This document shows positions 1-8,247 of a DNA stretch of 57,050 nucleotides, piece by piece. The notes under the pieces were generated by a model. That model saw only the letters and a program-made list of their open reading frames with translations, did not search any database and was not told the DNA's origin. The DNA lies in assembly GCA_947371275.1 (NCBI GenBank), contig CANBOV010000005.1, positions 1 to 57,050 of the forward strand. The letters run 5' to 3'. The position numbers and the translations under genes were made by a program. The DNA is from Flavobacteriaceae bacterium. GTDB taxonomy: Bacteria; Bacteroidota; Bacteroidia; Flavobacteriales; Flavobacteriaceae. Positions within the stretch are counted from its first letter, which is position 1. The number at the start of each line of letters is the position of its first letter.

Positions 1-276
1 GAAGTCAATATTTTTAGAATGGTACAAGAAATTTTGACCAATGCTATTAAACATTCTGAAGCAAATGAAATTACCATCCATCTAACACAACATCATGATA
101 GTTTAAACATTATTATTGAAGACAATGGAAAAGGGTTTATTCCTAAAAATAGAGATAAAAAAGAAGGCATGGGATTACCCAACATTGAAAAGAAAGTAGA
201 ACACATGGGAGGCACCTTTACTATAGACAGTACGCAAGGTAAAGGAACTTCCATTTTAATTGACCTCCCCTTATGA
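1..276 (+). CDS. Sensor histidine kinase, C-terminal ATPase domain (5' end outside window)
   Basis: The frame is open from base 1, so only the last 91 residues are visible. They form the end of a HATPase_c domain: N box (EILTNAIKHS), G1 box (EDNGKGF), G2 box (GMGLPNI) and the closing GKGTSILIDLPL. The N-box form, together with the LuxR-type regulator that follows, fits the HisKA_3/NarX-DegS class of kinases that phosphorylate NarL/FixJ regulators. The stop overlaps the next start by 4 nt, so kinase and regulator are translationally coupled. The stimulus cannot be told because the sensor part lies outside the window. Confidence 0.9.
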   Translation, partial: EVNIFRMVQEILTNAIKHSEANEITIHLTQHHDSLNIIIEDNGKGFIPKNRDKKEGMGLPNIEKKVEHMGGTFTIDSTQGKGTSILIDLPL

Positions 277-884
277 TAACATTAGCCATCGCAGAAGACC
301 ATCAAGCGCTCATTGATGGAATGAAATTGTTTTTAAGAAACGAAGCCGATATTCAAATTGTAGGAGAAGCCAATGATGGTGAAGCATTGATTGAATTGGT
401 TCGCCAAAAAAAACCTAGTATAGTGATTACCGATATTCGAATGCCAAAATGTGATGGAATATCCGCCACAAAAACAATAAAAGAAGAATTTCCAAACATA
501 AAAGTAATTGCTTTTAGTATGTTTGATCAATCAGAGGCAATTGAAAAAATGAAACAAGCAGGAGCTTCAGGATACATTATGAAAAATGCCTCTTTACAAA
601 AAGTATTAGAAGCAATTAGAACCGTTGATAAGCAAGGGCAGTATTTTGACAATACCATTGCCACCATTGATGATTTAACTAAAGAAGTAATTATTTTAAG
701 TACCCGTGAAAAAGATATCCTAAGGCTAATTGGGGAAGGACATTCCTCTCAGGAAATTGCAGATCTACTTTCAATAGGCAAAGCTACAGTAGATACCCAC
801 CGTAAAAATATTATAAAAAAAATAAATGTTCAGGGAAAAACAGATTTGATACGATTTGCTATTGAAAGAAAATATGACTTTTAA
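273..884 (+). CDS. NarL/FixJ-family response regulator
   Basis: A 203-residue two-domain regulator. Residues 1-120 are a receiver: acidic pair E8/D9, phospho-acceptor D54 in VITDIRMP, and the conserved Lys near residue 104 (YIMKNAS). Residues about 140-200 are a LuxR-type helix-turn-helix with the usual start (STREKDIL) and recognition region (SSQEIADLL...VDTHRKNI). The kinase just upstream overlaps it and is the likely phosphodonor. No output gene is evident next door: a strong terminator follows at 991-1020. Target genes are unknown. Confidence 0.93.
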   Translation: MITLAIAEDHQALIDGMKLFLRNEADIQIVGEANDGEALIELVRQKKPSIVITDIRMPKCDGISATKTIKEEFPNIKVIAFSMFDQSEAIEKMKQAGASGYIMKNASLQKVLEAIRTVDKQGQYFDNTIATIDDLTKEVIILSTREKDILRLIGEGHSSQEIADLLSIGKATVDTHRKNIIKKINVQGKTDLIRFAIERKYDF

Positions 885-990
885 CAACGTTTAATCTATT
901 ATCGATAAAATGCAATAAAAACATCATACATCCCAATTTAAGGTTAATTCAGCTATTAAAAAATAAATATATGTAAGAATTATAATATTC

Positions 991-1020
991 AAAAATCCCC
1001 ATTGTTGGGGATTTTTTTTT
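991..1020 (+). terminator. Rho-independent terminator after the two-component pair
   Basis: AATCCCCA and TGGGGATT form an 8-bp stem with a 4-nt loop (TTGT), followed by a run of T to 1020. Confidence 0.85.
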
Positions 1021-1304
1021 GCTTTATAGGTTATACTTTTGAAACATAGATTTCTTGAATCAAATAAACAGCGGGAGACTAGAAAACTGCAATAAGGATA
1101 AGAAATGAAACCGCCAAAGATGAATCAATAAACGAATAGGCTATGAAATAGTATGCAAGTATAAATTATACAACATCATAAAAGAGTAGGCATACCACTT
1201 CACCTCCCCTCTTGCATTCTTGAGACTTTTGTAAGAGGTTAAGGTGGGATAAAACGAAAAAAAATACTTGTTCTAATGCGAACATAACTTTTAAACATTC
1301 AATA
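1021..1304. other. Gene-poor stretch
   Basis: Together with the terminator region, about 420 bp (885-1304) hold no convincing gene. A TACTTTTG match to the Bacteroidota -7 element lies at 1034-1041, so a short transcript could start here, but only very short reading frames follow. A minus-strand frame at 1166-1405 runs antisense into the next gene and looks like a shadow. Confidence 0.5.
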
Positions 1305-1532
1305 ATGAGTTGGAATAATGTAGATACCCAGTGTAAATTAATGTATGGCGACCAATTTGCTGAGTTGCCGAAGCCTGAAGATAGGAAAGTAATTATCCGT
1401 GCCATAGCCGATGAATTTCCTAATTACTCTCGGACACGAATTGCGGCATCGGTAGATCAATGCTTTAAAATAAATTCTTTTCCATTTCCAAGAAGAACGT
1501 TCTTAGTATTTGTTCAAAATTTTTTTAAATAA
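1305..1532 (+). CDS. Small protein of unknown function (75 aa)
   Basis: A soluble, charged 75-residue protein without signal peptide or membrane segment. It starts MSWNNVDTQC and has an amphipathic middle (EDRKVIIRAIADEF). I cannot assign a domain with confidence. It resembles short orphan proteins common in flavobacterial genomes that use the same opening words, which is the main reason to call it real. It stands alone between a terminator and another orphan gene. Confidence 0.55.
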   Translation: MSWNNVDTQCKLMYGDQFAELPKPEDRKVIIRAIADEFPNYSRTRIAASVDQCFKINSFPFPRRTFLVFVQNFFK

Positions 1533-1595
1533 ATCAGAATTGTAATCCCAAAAATAAACACCAAAAGTCAAGTTTTAATTAAATCATTTAGCACC

Positions 1596-1841
1596 ATGCA
1601 AAAAACCAATAATCACTTAATAGGCGTAGTAGGTGTCACTGTTCTAGCTAGAAGAATTAATCCAGATATTGGGAATTACTTAGAACATTACACAACAGAC
1701 GAGCGTCATTATGCAGTACATTTAAGTAATAATGGTATTATCATTGTATCGCATGATACTGCTGAAGATTTTGAAACAGATGATCCCGATATTTTTGACA
1801 TAAGAATTGAACAAGTAGCAAATACCTTTAGAAGAGTTTAA
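1596..1841 (+). CDS. Small protein of unknown function (81 aa)
   Basis: An 81-residue soluble protein with no signal peptide. The middle is rich in Asp/Glu (residues about 56-66, TAEDFETDDPD). The end lies only 5 bp from the convergent birA gene. No family recognised. The balanced composition and the ATG 63 bp after the previous gene support coding, but function is open. Confidence 0.6.
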   Translation: MQKTNNHLIGVVGVTVLARRINPDIGNYLEHYTTDERHYAVHLSNNGIIIVSHDTAEDFETDDPDIFDIRIEQVANTFRRV

Positions 1842-1846
1842 ATAAA

Positions 1847-2566
1847 TTAAAAAAGCATTTTAATTTCCTTTACCTCATATAGGCAAATTTGGTCATCATC
1901 CTTCAAGACTGCTAATTTACCTTCTCTGTTGACGGTTTGTATTATCCCCATAAATCTTTGTCCATGAGCATCTTCAAAAGCACAGGGTACATTAATTTTA
2001 AAAAGTATATTTAAATAATTCTTCCAATTTTCTTCAATTGGAGTTTGTAGCTGCAATTCTAGACTTTTTTTAATTTGATGGGCCAGAGTTTCAATTTCAT
2101 AAACGTTACCGGTTAAACAAGTTAGCGATGTAGCTTGTGGTAAATTTTCAAAATTAGTTTGGTTTAAATTTAAACCTACTCCGATGACTGAAGCAAAAGA
2201 ACCATTAGGTTTAAAAGTATTTTCAATAAGTATGCCACCAACTTTTTTTCCATCTGCCATAATGTCGTTGGGCCACTTCAAATTTGTATTGGGAATATTT
2301 AACTGTTCTACTACTTTTATTACAGCTAATGCAACAGTGACATTGAAATCAAACACACTATGATTTACAAATGAATTTTCGTTAACGAACATACTCATAG
2401 TGAGATTCTTGCCAGGTTCAGAGCACCATTTAGTATTCAATTGTCCTCTACCCTTATTTTGATCAAATGCGGTAACTATGGTAAAATTATCTAGTTCATT
2501 TTCTCTAGCTAATTGCTTTAAATAGTCATTAGTTGAATCTATGGCATCGAGTTTGATAATAGACAT
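1847..2566 (-). CDS. birA: Biotin--[acetyl-CoA-carboxylase] ligase
   Basis: Activates biotin with ATP and transfers it to the lysine of biotin carboxyl carrier proteins. The 239-residue protein has only the catalytic and small C-terminal domains: SIIKLDAIDSTNDY at the start (biotin-site region), the GRGQLNTKW loop (family GRGRxxxxW), KWPNDI and KVGGILIE. It lacks the N-terminal winged helix of the E. coli enzyme, so it should ligate biotin but not repress transcription. It is divergent from rsfS with about 95 bp between the starts. Confidence 0.95.
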   Translation of the reverse strand: MSIIKLDAIDSTNDYLKQLARENELDNFTIVTAFDQNKGRGQLNTKWCSEPGKNLTMSMFVNENSFVNHSVFDFNVTVALAVIKVVEQLNIPNTNLKWPNDIMADGKKVGGILIENTFKPNGSFASVIGVGLNLNQTNFENLPQATSLTCLTGNVYEIETLAHQIKKSLELQLQTPIEENWKNYLNILFKINVPCAFEDAHGQRFMGIIQTVNREGKLAVLKDDDQICLYEVKEIKMLF

Positions 2567-2632
2567 AATATTATTGAATAAATATAACTAATTTTTAAAC
2601 TTTTGTTAGGCAAAAATAATTACAAAATGTAA

Positions 2633-2640
2633 TACCTTTG
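2633..2640 (+). promoter_or_regulatory. Putative -7 element upstream of rsfS
   Basis: TACCTTTG matches TAnnTTTG and ends 21 bp before the rsfS ATG. A TTG lies further upstream at 2603-2605, but the spacing is longer than usual, so only the -7 part is convincing. Confidence 0.4.
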
Positions 2641-2661
2641 CCAAACATACATAAATAATAC

Positions 2662-3033
2662 ATGGCGAAAAAAGTAGCGCAGTCTGATGTTCTCTTAGCA
2701 AACATCATTAAAGGCATAGAAGAGGTAAAAGGTAACGACATAGACATACTTGATTTAAGAGAAATAGATACTGCAGTATGTGATTATTTTATCATTTGCA
2801 ACGGAAGTTCGAACACACAAGTTAATGCAATAGTTAATTCCATCCAAAAAATAGTTTCAAAAGAATTGAAGGATAAGCCTTGGCATGTTGAAGGTACAGA
2901 CAATGGAGAATGGGTCTTAATGGATTATGTTAATATTGTAGTTCATGTTTTTCAAAAACAAATTCGGGAATTTTATAACATTGAAGGACTTTGGGGTGAT
3001 GCCAAAATAACTACCATACAAACCAATTACTAA
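2662..3033 (+). CDS. rsfS: Ribosome silencing factor
   Basis: RsfS (Iojap family) binds ribosomal protein uL14 on the large subunit and blocks joining with the small subunit when nutrients are low. The 123-residue length is normal. Family signatures include DIDILDLREID, CDYFIICNGSSNTQV, the PWHVEG segment and the WVLMDYVNIVVHVF region. It lies 18 bp upstream of ftsH on the same strand, a pairing common in Bacteroidota, and the two are probably co-transcribed. Confidence 0.95.
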   Translation: MAKKVAQSDVLLANIIKGIEEVKGNDIDILDLREIDTAVCDYFIICNGSSNTQVNAIVNSIQKIVSKELKDKPWHVEGTDNGEWVLMDYVNIVVHVFQKQIREFYNIEGLWGDAKITTIQTNY

Positions 3034-3051
3034 AAGTTGACAACATAAAAA

Positions 3052-4974
3052 ATGGCTAGCGAAAAAAATTCAAATAATTTTAAAATAAGTCCGTGGTGGA
3101 TTTATGCTGCATTAATTGCAGTATTTTTTGCTCTTAACTATTTTGGCGGGTCCAATTTTCAAGATGCAACAAAAATTACCTATTCAAAATTCAACGAATA
3201 TTTAGACAAAGGACAAATTGAGAAAGTCGTTGTTTATAACAAAACAGAAGGTGAAGCTTATTTAACGAAAGCGGCACTGAAAGACATTGCGCATAAAAAA
3301 GTTGCAAAAGACATGTTGGGCAATGTTAACAAAGGTCCGCACTATTCATTTGACATTGGTAATGATGAGATTTTTCAAAATAAAATTGTTAAAGCATCGC
3401 AAGAAGGAAAACTTAAAGTTTACGATTTCAAGCCAAAAAGCAATTGGACTGAACTCTTAATTAGTTTACTACCAATAATTGTCATTATTGGCTTATGGAT
3501 TCTAATTATGCGCCGTATGTCTGGTGGTGCAGGTGGTGCAGGTGGAGGTCAGATATTCAATATTGGTAAATCAAGAGCTAAACTTTTTGATGAAAAGACT
3601 GATGTAAAAATAACATTTAAAGATGTAGCGGGATTAGAAGGTGCAAAAGAAGAAGTTCAAGAAATTGTTGAATTTTTAAGAAATCCTGATAAATACACTA
3701 CTCTTGGCGGTAAGATTCCTAAGGGAGCTTTATTAGTAGGCCCTCCCGGAACGGGTAAAACTTTACTCGCAAAGGCGGTTGCTGGAGAAGCCAAAGTACC
3801 TTTCTTCTCATTATCTGGCTCCGATTTTGTCGAAATGTTTGTAGGAGTTGGAGCTTCTCGTGTTAGAGATTTATTTAAGCAGGCTAAAGACAAATCTCCT
3901 GCAATTATATTTATTGATGAAATAGATGCTGTTGGTCGTGCTCGTGGAAAAAACAATTTTTCAGGCTCAAATGATGAGCGAGAAAATACTTTAAATCAAC
4001 TCTTAACAGAAATGGATGGCTTTGGTACTAATACACATGTAATTGTATTAGCTGCAACCAATAGAGCTGATGTTTTAGATAAAGCACTAATGCGTGCTGG
4101 ACGATTTGACCGTCAGATATATGTTGATTTACCAGACATTAGAGAACGTAAAGAAATTTTTGAAGTACACTTGACGCCTTTGAAAAAAGTAGATGATTTA
4201 GACGTAGACTTTTTGGCCAAACAAACGCCTGGTTTCTCAGGAGCTGATATCGCCAATGTATGTAATGAGGCTGCTTTAATTGCGGCACGTAATAATAAAA
4301 CGGCAGTTGACAAGCAAGATTTCTTAGATGCTGTAGATAGAATTGTTGGCGGATTAGAAAAGAAAAATAAAATTGTTACAACAGATGAAAAACGTGCAAT
4401 TGCTGTGCATGAAGCTGGTCACGCTACTGTCAGTTGGATGTTAGAACATGCAGCTCCATTAGTAAAAGTAACCATTGTGCCTAGAGGACAAAGTTTAGGT
4501 GCCGCTTGGTATTTACCCGAAGAACGATTAATAGTTCGCCCTGAGCAAATGTTAGATGAAATGTGTGCCACTATGGGAGGTCGTGCTGCTGAAAAAGTAA
4601 TGTTTAATAAAATTTCAACTGGAGCATTGAGTGATTTGGAAAAAGTCACTAAACAAGCTAGAGCGATGGTGACGATTTATGGATTAAATGAAAAACTCGG
4701 AAACGTTACTTATTATGATTCTTCAGGACAGAGTGAATATAATTTTTCCAAACCTTATTCTGAAGAAACAGCTTTAACAATTGACAAAGAAATTTCAAAT
4801 CTAATTGAAACAGAATACCAAAGAGCTATTAAAATATTACAAGAGAATAAGGATAAATTAGAACAATTAGCCAATATATTAATTGAAAAAGAAGTAATAT
4901 TTAAGGATGATTTAGAAACTATTTTCGGAAAAAGACCCTTTGATATACCTGCTGAAGAAACTGATATTGTCTAG
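3052..4974 (+). CDS. ftsH: ATP-dependent zinc metalloprotease FtsH
   Basis: Membrane-anchored AAA+ protease that extracts and degrades misfolded or regulated membrane and cytosolic proteins. Order of parts in 640 residues: first membrane helix about 15-31, periplasmic domain, second helix about 134-153 followed by a Gly-rich linker, AAA domain with Walker A GPPGTGKT (230-237), Walker [10 protein letters not shown] and the second region of homology ending RAGRFDRQ, then the zinc site HEAGH at 453-457 and the M41 peptidase domain. All key residues are intact. A perfect terminator hairpin follows. Confidence 0.98.
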   Translation: MASEKNSNNFKISPWWIYAALIAVFFALNYFGGSNFQDATKITYSKFNEYLDKGQIEKVVVYNKTEGEAYLTKAALKDIAHKKVAKDMLGNVNKGPHYSFDIGNDEIFQNKIVKASQEGKLKVYDFKPKSNWTELLISLLPIIVIIGLWILIMRRMSGGAGGAGGGQIFNIGKSRAKLFDEKTDVKITFKDVAGLEGAKEEVQEIVEFLRNPDKYTTLGGKIPKGALLVGPPGTGKTLLAKAVAGEAKVPFFSLSGSDFVEMFVGVGASRVRDLFKQAKDKSPAIIFIDEIDAVGRARGKNNFSGSNDERENTLNQLLTEMDGFGTNTHVIVLAATNRADVLDKALMRAGRFDRQIYVDLPDIRERKEIFEVHLTPLKKVDDLDVDFLAKQTPGFSGADIANVCNEAALIAARNNKTAVDKQDFLDAVDRIVGGLEKKNKIVTTDEKRAIAVHEAGHATVSWMLEHAAPLVKVTIVPRGQSLGAAWYLPEERLIVRPEQMLDEMCATMGGRAAEKVMFNKISTGALSDLEKVTKQARAMVTIYGLNEKLGNVTYYDSSGQSEYNFSKPYSEETALTIDKEISNLIETEYQRAIKILQENKDKLEQLANILIEKEVIFKDDLETIFGKRPFDIPAEETDIV

Positions 4975-5000
4975 TACTATATGTTTTTTAACATTTTTTT

Positions 5001-5040
5001 AAAATCTTAATTCAAAACATACTTTTGAATTAAGATTTTT
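5001..5040 (+). terminator. Long perfect hairpin terminator after ftsH
   Basis: Two 17-nt arms (5001-5017 and 5023-5039) pair perfectly around a 5-nt loop (CATAC) and run into T residues. It separates ftsH from the LUD-cdsA-psd run. Confidence 0.85.
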
Positions 5041-5041
5041 T

Positions 5042-5049
5042 TATCTTTG
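5042..5049 (+). promoter_or_regulatory. Putative -7 element for the LUD-cdsA-psd operon
   Basis: TATCTTTG matches TAnnTTTG, directly behind the ftsH terminator and 40 bp before the next ATG. No well-spaced -33 TTG is seen. Confidence 0.4.
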
Positions 5050-5089
5050 AAGGATTTCAAATTCAAAACTAGATTATAATTTAAGAAGC

Positions 5090-5695
5090 ATGAGTCTTTT
5101 CAGAAAAATTTTTGGCGCTGGTAATGATGCCTCTGACGAAGAAAGTCAAAGCGAATTCAACAACACACCTTCCAGTTTTTCATTGCTACCTGTAGATGAA
5201 AAGTTCACCTATAATTTCAAAAAAAATGGAGGCAAATTTTTGTATTGTGAAAATTTGAATGAAGTTAAAGATCAGTTTTTAAATATATTGGAAGAAAATG
5301 ATTGGTTTGAGTGTGAGGCCCTATGTTATGAACCTAAACTATTCAGTTTACTTGATGAAAACAAATTGACTCATGAGAAACCTACAAATCCTAAATTTTT
5401 ACTGGCTAGTTGCGAAAATCTAATTGCAGATGAAGGTTCTGTTCTTTTTTCGTCAAATCAGATAAAACAAAACAAACCGAACGACTTACCAATTAACATC
5501 GTCATATTGGCTACTACAAGTCAAATTTTAGAGACAAAAAGTGATGGCCTACGAGTAATCAAAAAGAAATACGACAAGGACTATCCAACCAATATTACCA
5601 CTATTAAATATTTCGAAAAAGCAAAAGATGAAGACTTTTTGCAGTATGGAAGTACTGCGAAGAATTTATACCTATTGCTTCTTGAAGATTTATAA
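5090..5695 (+). CDS. LUD-domain (LutC/YkgG-like) protein
   Basis: A 201-residue cytosolic protein whose second half fits the LUD domain: the lasCENLIADEGSVLFSS strip around residues 104-120 corresponds to the part of LutC that senses or binds sugar acids or nucleotides. The first 45 residues are a variable acidic linker. No LutA or LutB partner is present, so lactate oxidation as in Bacillus is unlikely. It is the first gene of the cdsA-psd run (1 nt before cdsA). Its exact role is unknown. Confidence 0.75.
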   Translation: MSLFRKIFGAGNDASDEESQSEFNNTPSSFSLLPVDEKFTYNFKKNGGKFLYCENLNEVKDQFLNILEENDWFECEALCYEPKLFSLLDENKLTHEKPTNPKFLLASCENLIADEGSVLFSSNQIKQNKPNDLPINIVILATTSQILETKSDGLRVIKKKYDKDYPTNITTIKYFEKAKDEDFLQYGSTAKNLYLLLLEDL

Positions 5696-5696
5696 T

Positions 5697-6500
5697 ATGA
5701 GTACCACTTTAACCAGAGCACTTTCCGGAGCCGTTTATGTACTCCTTTTAATTGGTGCTACTCTATATTCCCCCTACAGTTTTTTATTGTTATTTGGAAT
5801 TCTACTATTGTTTTCCATAGTTGAATTTTGCAAATTGCTTCACTTAAAACCTATGTTCCCAATAATAATAGGAATGGTAGCTTTTATTCTTTTCAATTTA
5901 AATAACACAATCAAAACCAATGAGATTTTACTTTTAATTGCTGCCTTATTGGTATCTACTAGAGCGTTACTATTTCTATTTGAAAAGCATAACAAAAAAT
6001 TAGATCAAAGTTCTAAATATGTATTTTTAATTGGATATCTAATCATTCCGATTATTATTTTTACTAAGATCCCTTTTATCTCAAACGAGTACCATCCGAA
6101 GATTATTATTAGCCTATTAGTTATTATATGGATGAATGATACCTTTGCCTACTTGGTGGGGCGAAGTATTGGGAAAAAGAAACTTTTTGAACGTATTTCT
6201 CCTAAAAAAACTATTGAAGGCTTTATAGGGGGGCTTATTTTTTCTATCCTAACAGGATTATTTTTGGCACGTTTTTACATATCAGAATCTATTACTCAAT
6301 GGATTTTAATCGCATTAATCATTAGTGGTTTTGGAACTCTCGGAGATTTAATCGAATCTAAATTTAAAAGAAATGCAGGTGTAAAGGACAGTGGTTCTAT
6401 TATGCCAGGCCATGGAGGGTTTCTAGATCGCTTGGATAGTATTATATTTGTCGCACCAATTGTTTATTTGTTTTATCAAATTTTATATTATGTTTCATAA
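5697..6500 (+). CDS. cdsA: Phosphatidate cytidylyltransferase
   Basis: Makes CDP-diacylglycerol from phosphatidate and CTP, the branch point of phospholipid synthesis, in the inner membrane. The 267-residue protein has about seven hydrophobic helices and the CdsA signature near the C-terminus (GDLIESKFKRNAGVKDSG, then MPGHGGFLDRLDS). I place the start at ATG 5697 (MSTTLTRALSG): an upstream in-frame ATG at 5628 would overlap the LUD gene and add a non-family extension. The end overlaps psd by 11 nt. Confidence 0.95.
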   Translation: MSTTLTRALSGAVYVLLLIGATLYSPYSFLLLFGILLLFSIVEFCKLLHLKPMFPIIIGMVAFILFNLNNTIKTNEILLLIAALLVSTRALLFLFEKHNKKLDQSSKYVFLIGYLIIPIIIFTKIPFISNEYHPKIIISLLVIIWMNDTFAYLVGRSIGKKKLFERISPKKTIEGFIGGLIFSILTGLFLARFYISESITQWILIALIISGFGTLGDLIESKFKRNAGVKDSGSIMPGHGGFLDRLDSIIFVAPIVYLFYQILYYVS

Positions 6501-7143
6501 AGAAGGAGAAAAGATTATACTTATAGCGTCATCGCTAACTATACTGATTTATCTATTTTCACATAAATTTCTATCTAGTATAATATGGTTAGAAAAAGGA
6601 ATACAAATTATTACTTTACTATTTCTCCTTTTGGTATTACAATTTTTTAGAAATCCGAATAGAAAAATATCCGCTAATTTAAAGCAGATAATAGCTCCCG
6701 TTGATGGTAAAGTGGTGGTGATTGAAGAAGTATACGAAGAAGAATATTTTAAAGACAGACGCTTGCAGGTATCTATTTTTATGTCACCTATCAATGTCCA
6801 TGTTACTCGCTATGCAGCGAGTGGTAAAATAAAATACAGCAAATACCATCCTGGAAAATATTTAGTTGCATGGCATCCGAAAGCTAGTACTGAAAACGAA
6901 AGAACCACAGTTGTAATTGAGACTAAAGAATTTGGAGAAATTTTATATCGTCAGATTGCGGGAGCATTAGCTCGCCGTATAGTAAATTATGCTGAAGTAG
7001 GTCAAGAAGTTACACAAGGTGATGATGCTGGATTCATTAAATTTGGATCAAGAGTAGATTTATATTTACCTATAGGTACGAATATAGATGTCGCATTACA
7101 ACAAAAAGCGATTGGTAATCATACCCTTATTACTCACTTGTAG
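6490..7143 (+). CDS. psd: Phosphatidylserine decarboxylase (short PSD-A type)
   Basis: Converts phosphatidylserine to phosphatidylethanolamine. The 217-residue length and a hydrophobic N-terminus (two helices, about residues 8-50) match the small bacterial proenzyme class. The self-cleavage site is the GS pair in FIKFGSRVDLYLP, where the Ser becomes the pyruvoyl group of the alpha chain. Other signatures: APVDGKVV and FMSPINVHVTR. The start is ATG 6490 (MFHKEGEKI); the earlier ATG at 6448 lies deep in cdsA. The stop codon abuts the next ATG. Confidence 0.95.
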   Translation: MFHKEGEKIILIASSLTILIYLFSHKFLSSIIWLEKGIQIITLLFLLLVLQFFRNPNRKISANLKQIIAPVDGKVVVIEEVYEEEYFKDRRLQVSIFMSPINVHVTRYAASGKIKYSKYHPGKYLVAWHPKASTENERTTVVIETKEFGEILYRQIAGALARRIVNYAEVGQEVTQGDDAGFIKFGSRVDLYLPIGTNIDVALQQKAIGNHTLITHL

Positions 7144-7419
7144 ATGCCTGAAAATGAATTAAATATTCGATTTCTAAAAGCAGTAGAACTTGCTTCTAAA
7201 ATGACACAGTCTTCTTTACCACAAGACGTGCAGCTACGTTTATACGCCTATTACAAACAGGCCACTTTTGGCACCATAGACTACAATATTTCACCTAACT
7301 TTGACTTGAGAAATGCTTTCAAAACTAATGCTTGGATGCAAATAAGTCATTTAAGCGTAGACCAAGCTAAGGAACTTTACATTGAAACTATTGATGCAAT
7401 CATAAAAGATGAAAAATAG
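7144..7419 (+). CDS. Acyl-CoA-binding protein
   Basis: A 91-residue homologue of eukaryotic ACBP, the four-helix protein that carries long-chain acyl-CoA in the cytosol. Diagnostic pieces are LYAYYKQATFG (family LYxLYKQAtxGD) with the ligand-contacting Tyr and Lys, and KTNAWMQISHLSVDQAKELYIE (family KWDAWxxlkGmSxeeAxxxYi). It begins on the base after the psd stop, so it should be translated from the same mRNA as the phospholipid enzymes. That position suggests a role in acyl supply or buffering. The 'GD' after the KQAT motif is replaced by GT, a small deviation. Confidence 0.88.
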   Translation: MPENELNIRFLKAVELASKMTQSSLPQDVQLRLYAYYKQATFGTIDYNISPNFDLRNAFKTNAWMQISHLSVDQAKELYIETIDAIIKDEK

Positions 7420-7423
7420 AATT

Positions 7424-8206
7424 ATGAAAAAGATTTTTTTGATTGTAGTTTGTTTATCCTTTATTTTTCTAATTCCTGCTTGTAAACGAAAAAAATTAGA
7501 AGAAGTAGTTGAAGTACCATTACCTTCTGCTGAAGAAAAAATAACCATTGGTCAACCTGACGACGTTAAAGCAGAGGACGGACAGTTTTCACTTACGCAA
7601 CTTCCCTACGAATACAATGCTTTAGAACCCAGTATAGACATCCTTACCATGGAAGTCCACTATTCAAAACATTATTTGACCTATACAAATAATCTCAACA
7701 AATTAGTTACTGCAGATCCAACTCTAACTGATTTAGCCATCGAAGACATTCTAAAAAAAGTAGATATGAATGCTAGCAATGATTTGCGTAACAACGCTGG
7801 TGGCTATTACAATCATAGTTTGTTTTGGGGAGGAATGGCAGCAAAATCAGGTGGTCAACCTAAAGATACGCTAGCAACATTAATATCTAGAGACTTTGGT
7901 TCATTTGAAGTATTCAAAAATCAGTTTATGGATGCAGCCGAAAAACAATTTGGTTCAGGTTGGGCTTGGCTAATTGTTGACAAAACTGGCAAATTACAAG
8001 TAACAAGTACTCCAAATCAAGACAACCCATTAATGCCTAAACAAGTCATTTCTGGAACCCCTTTATTAAATTTAGATGTATGGGAACATGCTTATTATTT
8101 AAAGTATCAGTATAAACGAAAAAAATACATTGAAGCATTTTTTAATGTTATTAACTGGAAGAAAGTTACTGAGCGATATGAAGAAGCAACCGCAAAAAAG
8201 ACATAA
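7424..8206 (+). CDS. Superoxide dismutase [Fe/Mn], predicted lipoprotein
   Basis: Dismutates superoxide to oxygen and hydrogen peroxide. The core has the family metal ligands: the first His in MEVHYSKHYLTY, the second in YYNHSLFWGGM, and Asp/His of DVWEHAYYLKY, along with GSGWAWL. Ahead of it is a lipoprotein signal (MKKIFLIVVCLSFIFLIPAC, lipid Cys 20) and a linker of about 40 residues. The enzyme is therefore predicted to sit on the cell envelope rather than in the cytosol. I use ATG 7424; an in-frame ATG at 7409 adds MKNRI and overlaps the ACBP gene. Metal preference cannot be told by eye. Confidence 0.93.
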   Translation: MKKIFLIVVCLSFIFLIPACKRKKLEEVVEVPLPSAEEKITIGQPDDVKAEDGQFSLTQLPYEYNALEPSIDILTMEVHYSKHYLTYTNNLNKLVTADPTLTDLAIEDILKKVDMNASNDLRNNAGGYYNHSLFWGGMAAKSGGQPKDTLATLISRDFGSFEVFKNQFMDAAEKQFGSGWAWLIVDKTGKLQVTSTPNQDNPLMPKQVISGTPLLNLDVWEHAYYLKYQYKRKKYIEAFFNVINWKKVTERYEEATAKKT

Positions 8207-8237
8207 AAAAAACCCTATCTTATTGATAGGGTTTTTT
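8205..8237 (+). terminator. Bidirectional terminator between sod and M13 peptidase genes
   Basis: AAACCCTATC and GATAGGGTTT form a 10-bp stem with a 5-nt loop, flanked by A and T runs, so it can serve both converging genes. Confidence 0.9.
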
Positions 8238-8247
8238 ATATAAAGGA

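Noticed and set aside
1166..1405. 79-codon minus-strand frame in the gene-poor stretch
   Set aside because: It overlaps the plus-strand 75-residue gene, and its sequence (hydrophobic and Cys-containing without a plausible signal) looks random.
3657..4649. Several minus-strand frames inside ftsH
   Set aside because: They lie opposite conserved AAA and protease domains and resemble nothing known.
5001..5040. 17-bp inverted repeat after ftsH as a mobile-element end
   Set aside because: Short 5-nt loop, trailing T residues and position behind a stop codon are those of a terminator.
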